DNA of 43,301 bases from NCBI RefSeq assembly GCF_001047075.2, contig NZ_DF968005.1:444351-487651 (forward strand). The letters run 5' to 3'. Shown one piece after another: positions 43,021 to 43,301 of this stretch (within the stretch, counting starts at the first letter, position 1; each line of letters opens with the position of its first letter). The notes under the pieces were generated by a model, which was given only the letters and a program-made list of their open reading frames with translations, did not search any database and was not told the DNA's origin. The position numbers were made by a program, and so were the translations under genes. Origin of the DNA: Fructobacillus ficulneus (GTDB lineage Bacteria > Bacillota > Bacilli > Lactobacillales > Lactobacillaceae).

Positions 43021-43068
43021 GATAAAAATTTCTCCTTCTCTGAAAAAAACTTAGATCGATATTACTGA

Positions 43069-43301
43069 TTACTCACTTAAGGCTGTTTCAATTTGTTTTT
43101 GAATGTCTTGAGCTTGAATGACTGTTTTGTGGCGAATTGGTCGGTCAAATAAAGTCTGAACTTGCTTTGGCACCGCAGTTTTTGTTGCTTGAGCCAAGGC
43201 AGTCAATCCACCTTCGCCATCAACTACCGGCTTACCTAAGGCCTGCAAAACAGTTTGCGGGAACTTGTATGGGCTAGCTGTTGCCGCCAATAAGGTTTGG
43301 T
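43069..43301 (-). CDS. thrC: Threonine synthase, 3' end only (runs off the window)
   Basis: The reading frame continues to the window edge; only the last 77 or so codons are seen. The stretch LLAATASPYKFPQTVLQALG is the hallmark C-terminal segment of threonine synthase. A helical tail ends with QTLFDRPIRHKTVIQAQDI. Threonine synthase turns phosphohomoserine into threonine, using pyridoxal phosphate. It shares the aspartate pathway with the asd gene that starts 48 bases downstream. Most of the protein lies outside, so the catalytic lysine cannot be checked. Confidence 0.88.
   Translation of the reverse strand, partial: QTLLAATASPYKFPQTVLQALGKPVVDGEGGLTALAQATKTAVPKQVQTLFDRPIRHKTVIQAQDIQKQIETALSE

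Noticed and set aside
43021-43068. Lysine or other riboswitch before asd
   Set aside because: Only 48 bases separate thrC and asd, with a ribosome site and no structured element.

Overview
The window is a gene-dense stretch of low-to-moderate GC Firmicute chromosome, most likely from a lactic acid bacterium of the order Lactobacillales and plausibly the Leuconostoc/Weissella/Fructobacillus group. This assignment is an inference from gene content: a mevalonate-pathway HMG-CoA synthase, Gram-positive housekeeping families (YozE, YpmS, DegV, YneF, RbgA, the UPF0210/ACT pair, a Gram-positive LexA), split glyQ/glyS and a T-box leader. No phage, transposon, CRISPR, tRNA or rRNA gene is visible. Nearly all genes lie on the minus strand. 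The plus-strand genes are an Ada-like regulator, a glucose 1-dehydrogenase, a cell-wall amidase, a small basic protein, an acyltransferase and lexA.

Layout. 1-5351: a minus-strand cluster (TPR protein, then cca, folA, degV, ypmS, yozE and the 5' part of rbgA, which leaves the window). 5352-7020: two plus-strand genes, an AdaA-like methylphosphotriester sensor/regulator and a glucose 1-dehydrogenase. 7073-11104: thiD/pdxK-like kinase, topA, dprA. 11216-18424: AttH/CrtC-like lipocalin protein, an ABC-F protein, the amidase (plus), an unrecognised 297-residue protein, an aldose-epimerase-like protein and a XerC/D recombinase. 18542-24524: small basic protein (plus), UPF0210 and ACT-domain pair, nucleoside deoxyribosyltransferase, mvaS, a second ABC-F protein and a small membrane protein. 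24590-29443: rsmE, prmA, a medium-chain reductase and lepA. 29611-34385: the glycyl-tRNA synthetase operon with a DUF2130 gene in front, under a T-box leader. 34419-37703: frr, pyrH, tsf, rpsB. 37745-40927: SPFH protein with a miniature NfeD partner, a GIY-YIG protein, TrmN6-like methylase, PlsC-like acyltransferase and YneF. 41112-43301: lexA with its operator, asd and the 3' end of thrC.

How the parts connect. Translation and ribosome functions dominate (rbgA, cca, prmA, rsmE, lepA, glyQS, frr, tsf, rpsB, two ABC-F proteins). A DNA-damage theme links lexA to the Ada-like gene. The Ada-like gene carries a perfect Gram-positive LexA-box match just upstream of its start, and lexA has its own near-consensus box. 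Control elements readable from sequence include a glycine-type T-box, a structured rpsB leader, an rpsB-tsf attenuator, many intrinsic terminators and several sigma-A-type promoters.

The observations most worth following are four. First, an orphan small-RNA gene at about 15405-15480, with a strong promoter, no ORF and a cUUCGg-loop terminator. Second, an unusually short glycine T-box leader. Third, the DUF2130 putative nuclease/coiled-coil gene inside the glycine-regulated glyQS operon. Fourth, the LexA-box-controlled Ada-like gene. All family assignments were made by reading motifs, without database searches.
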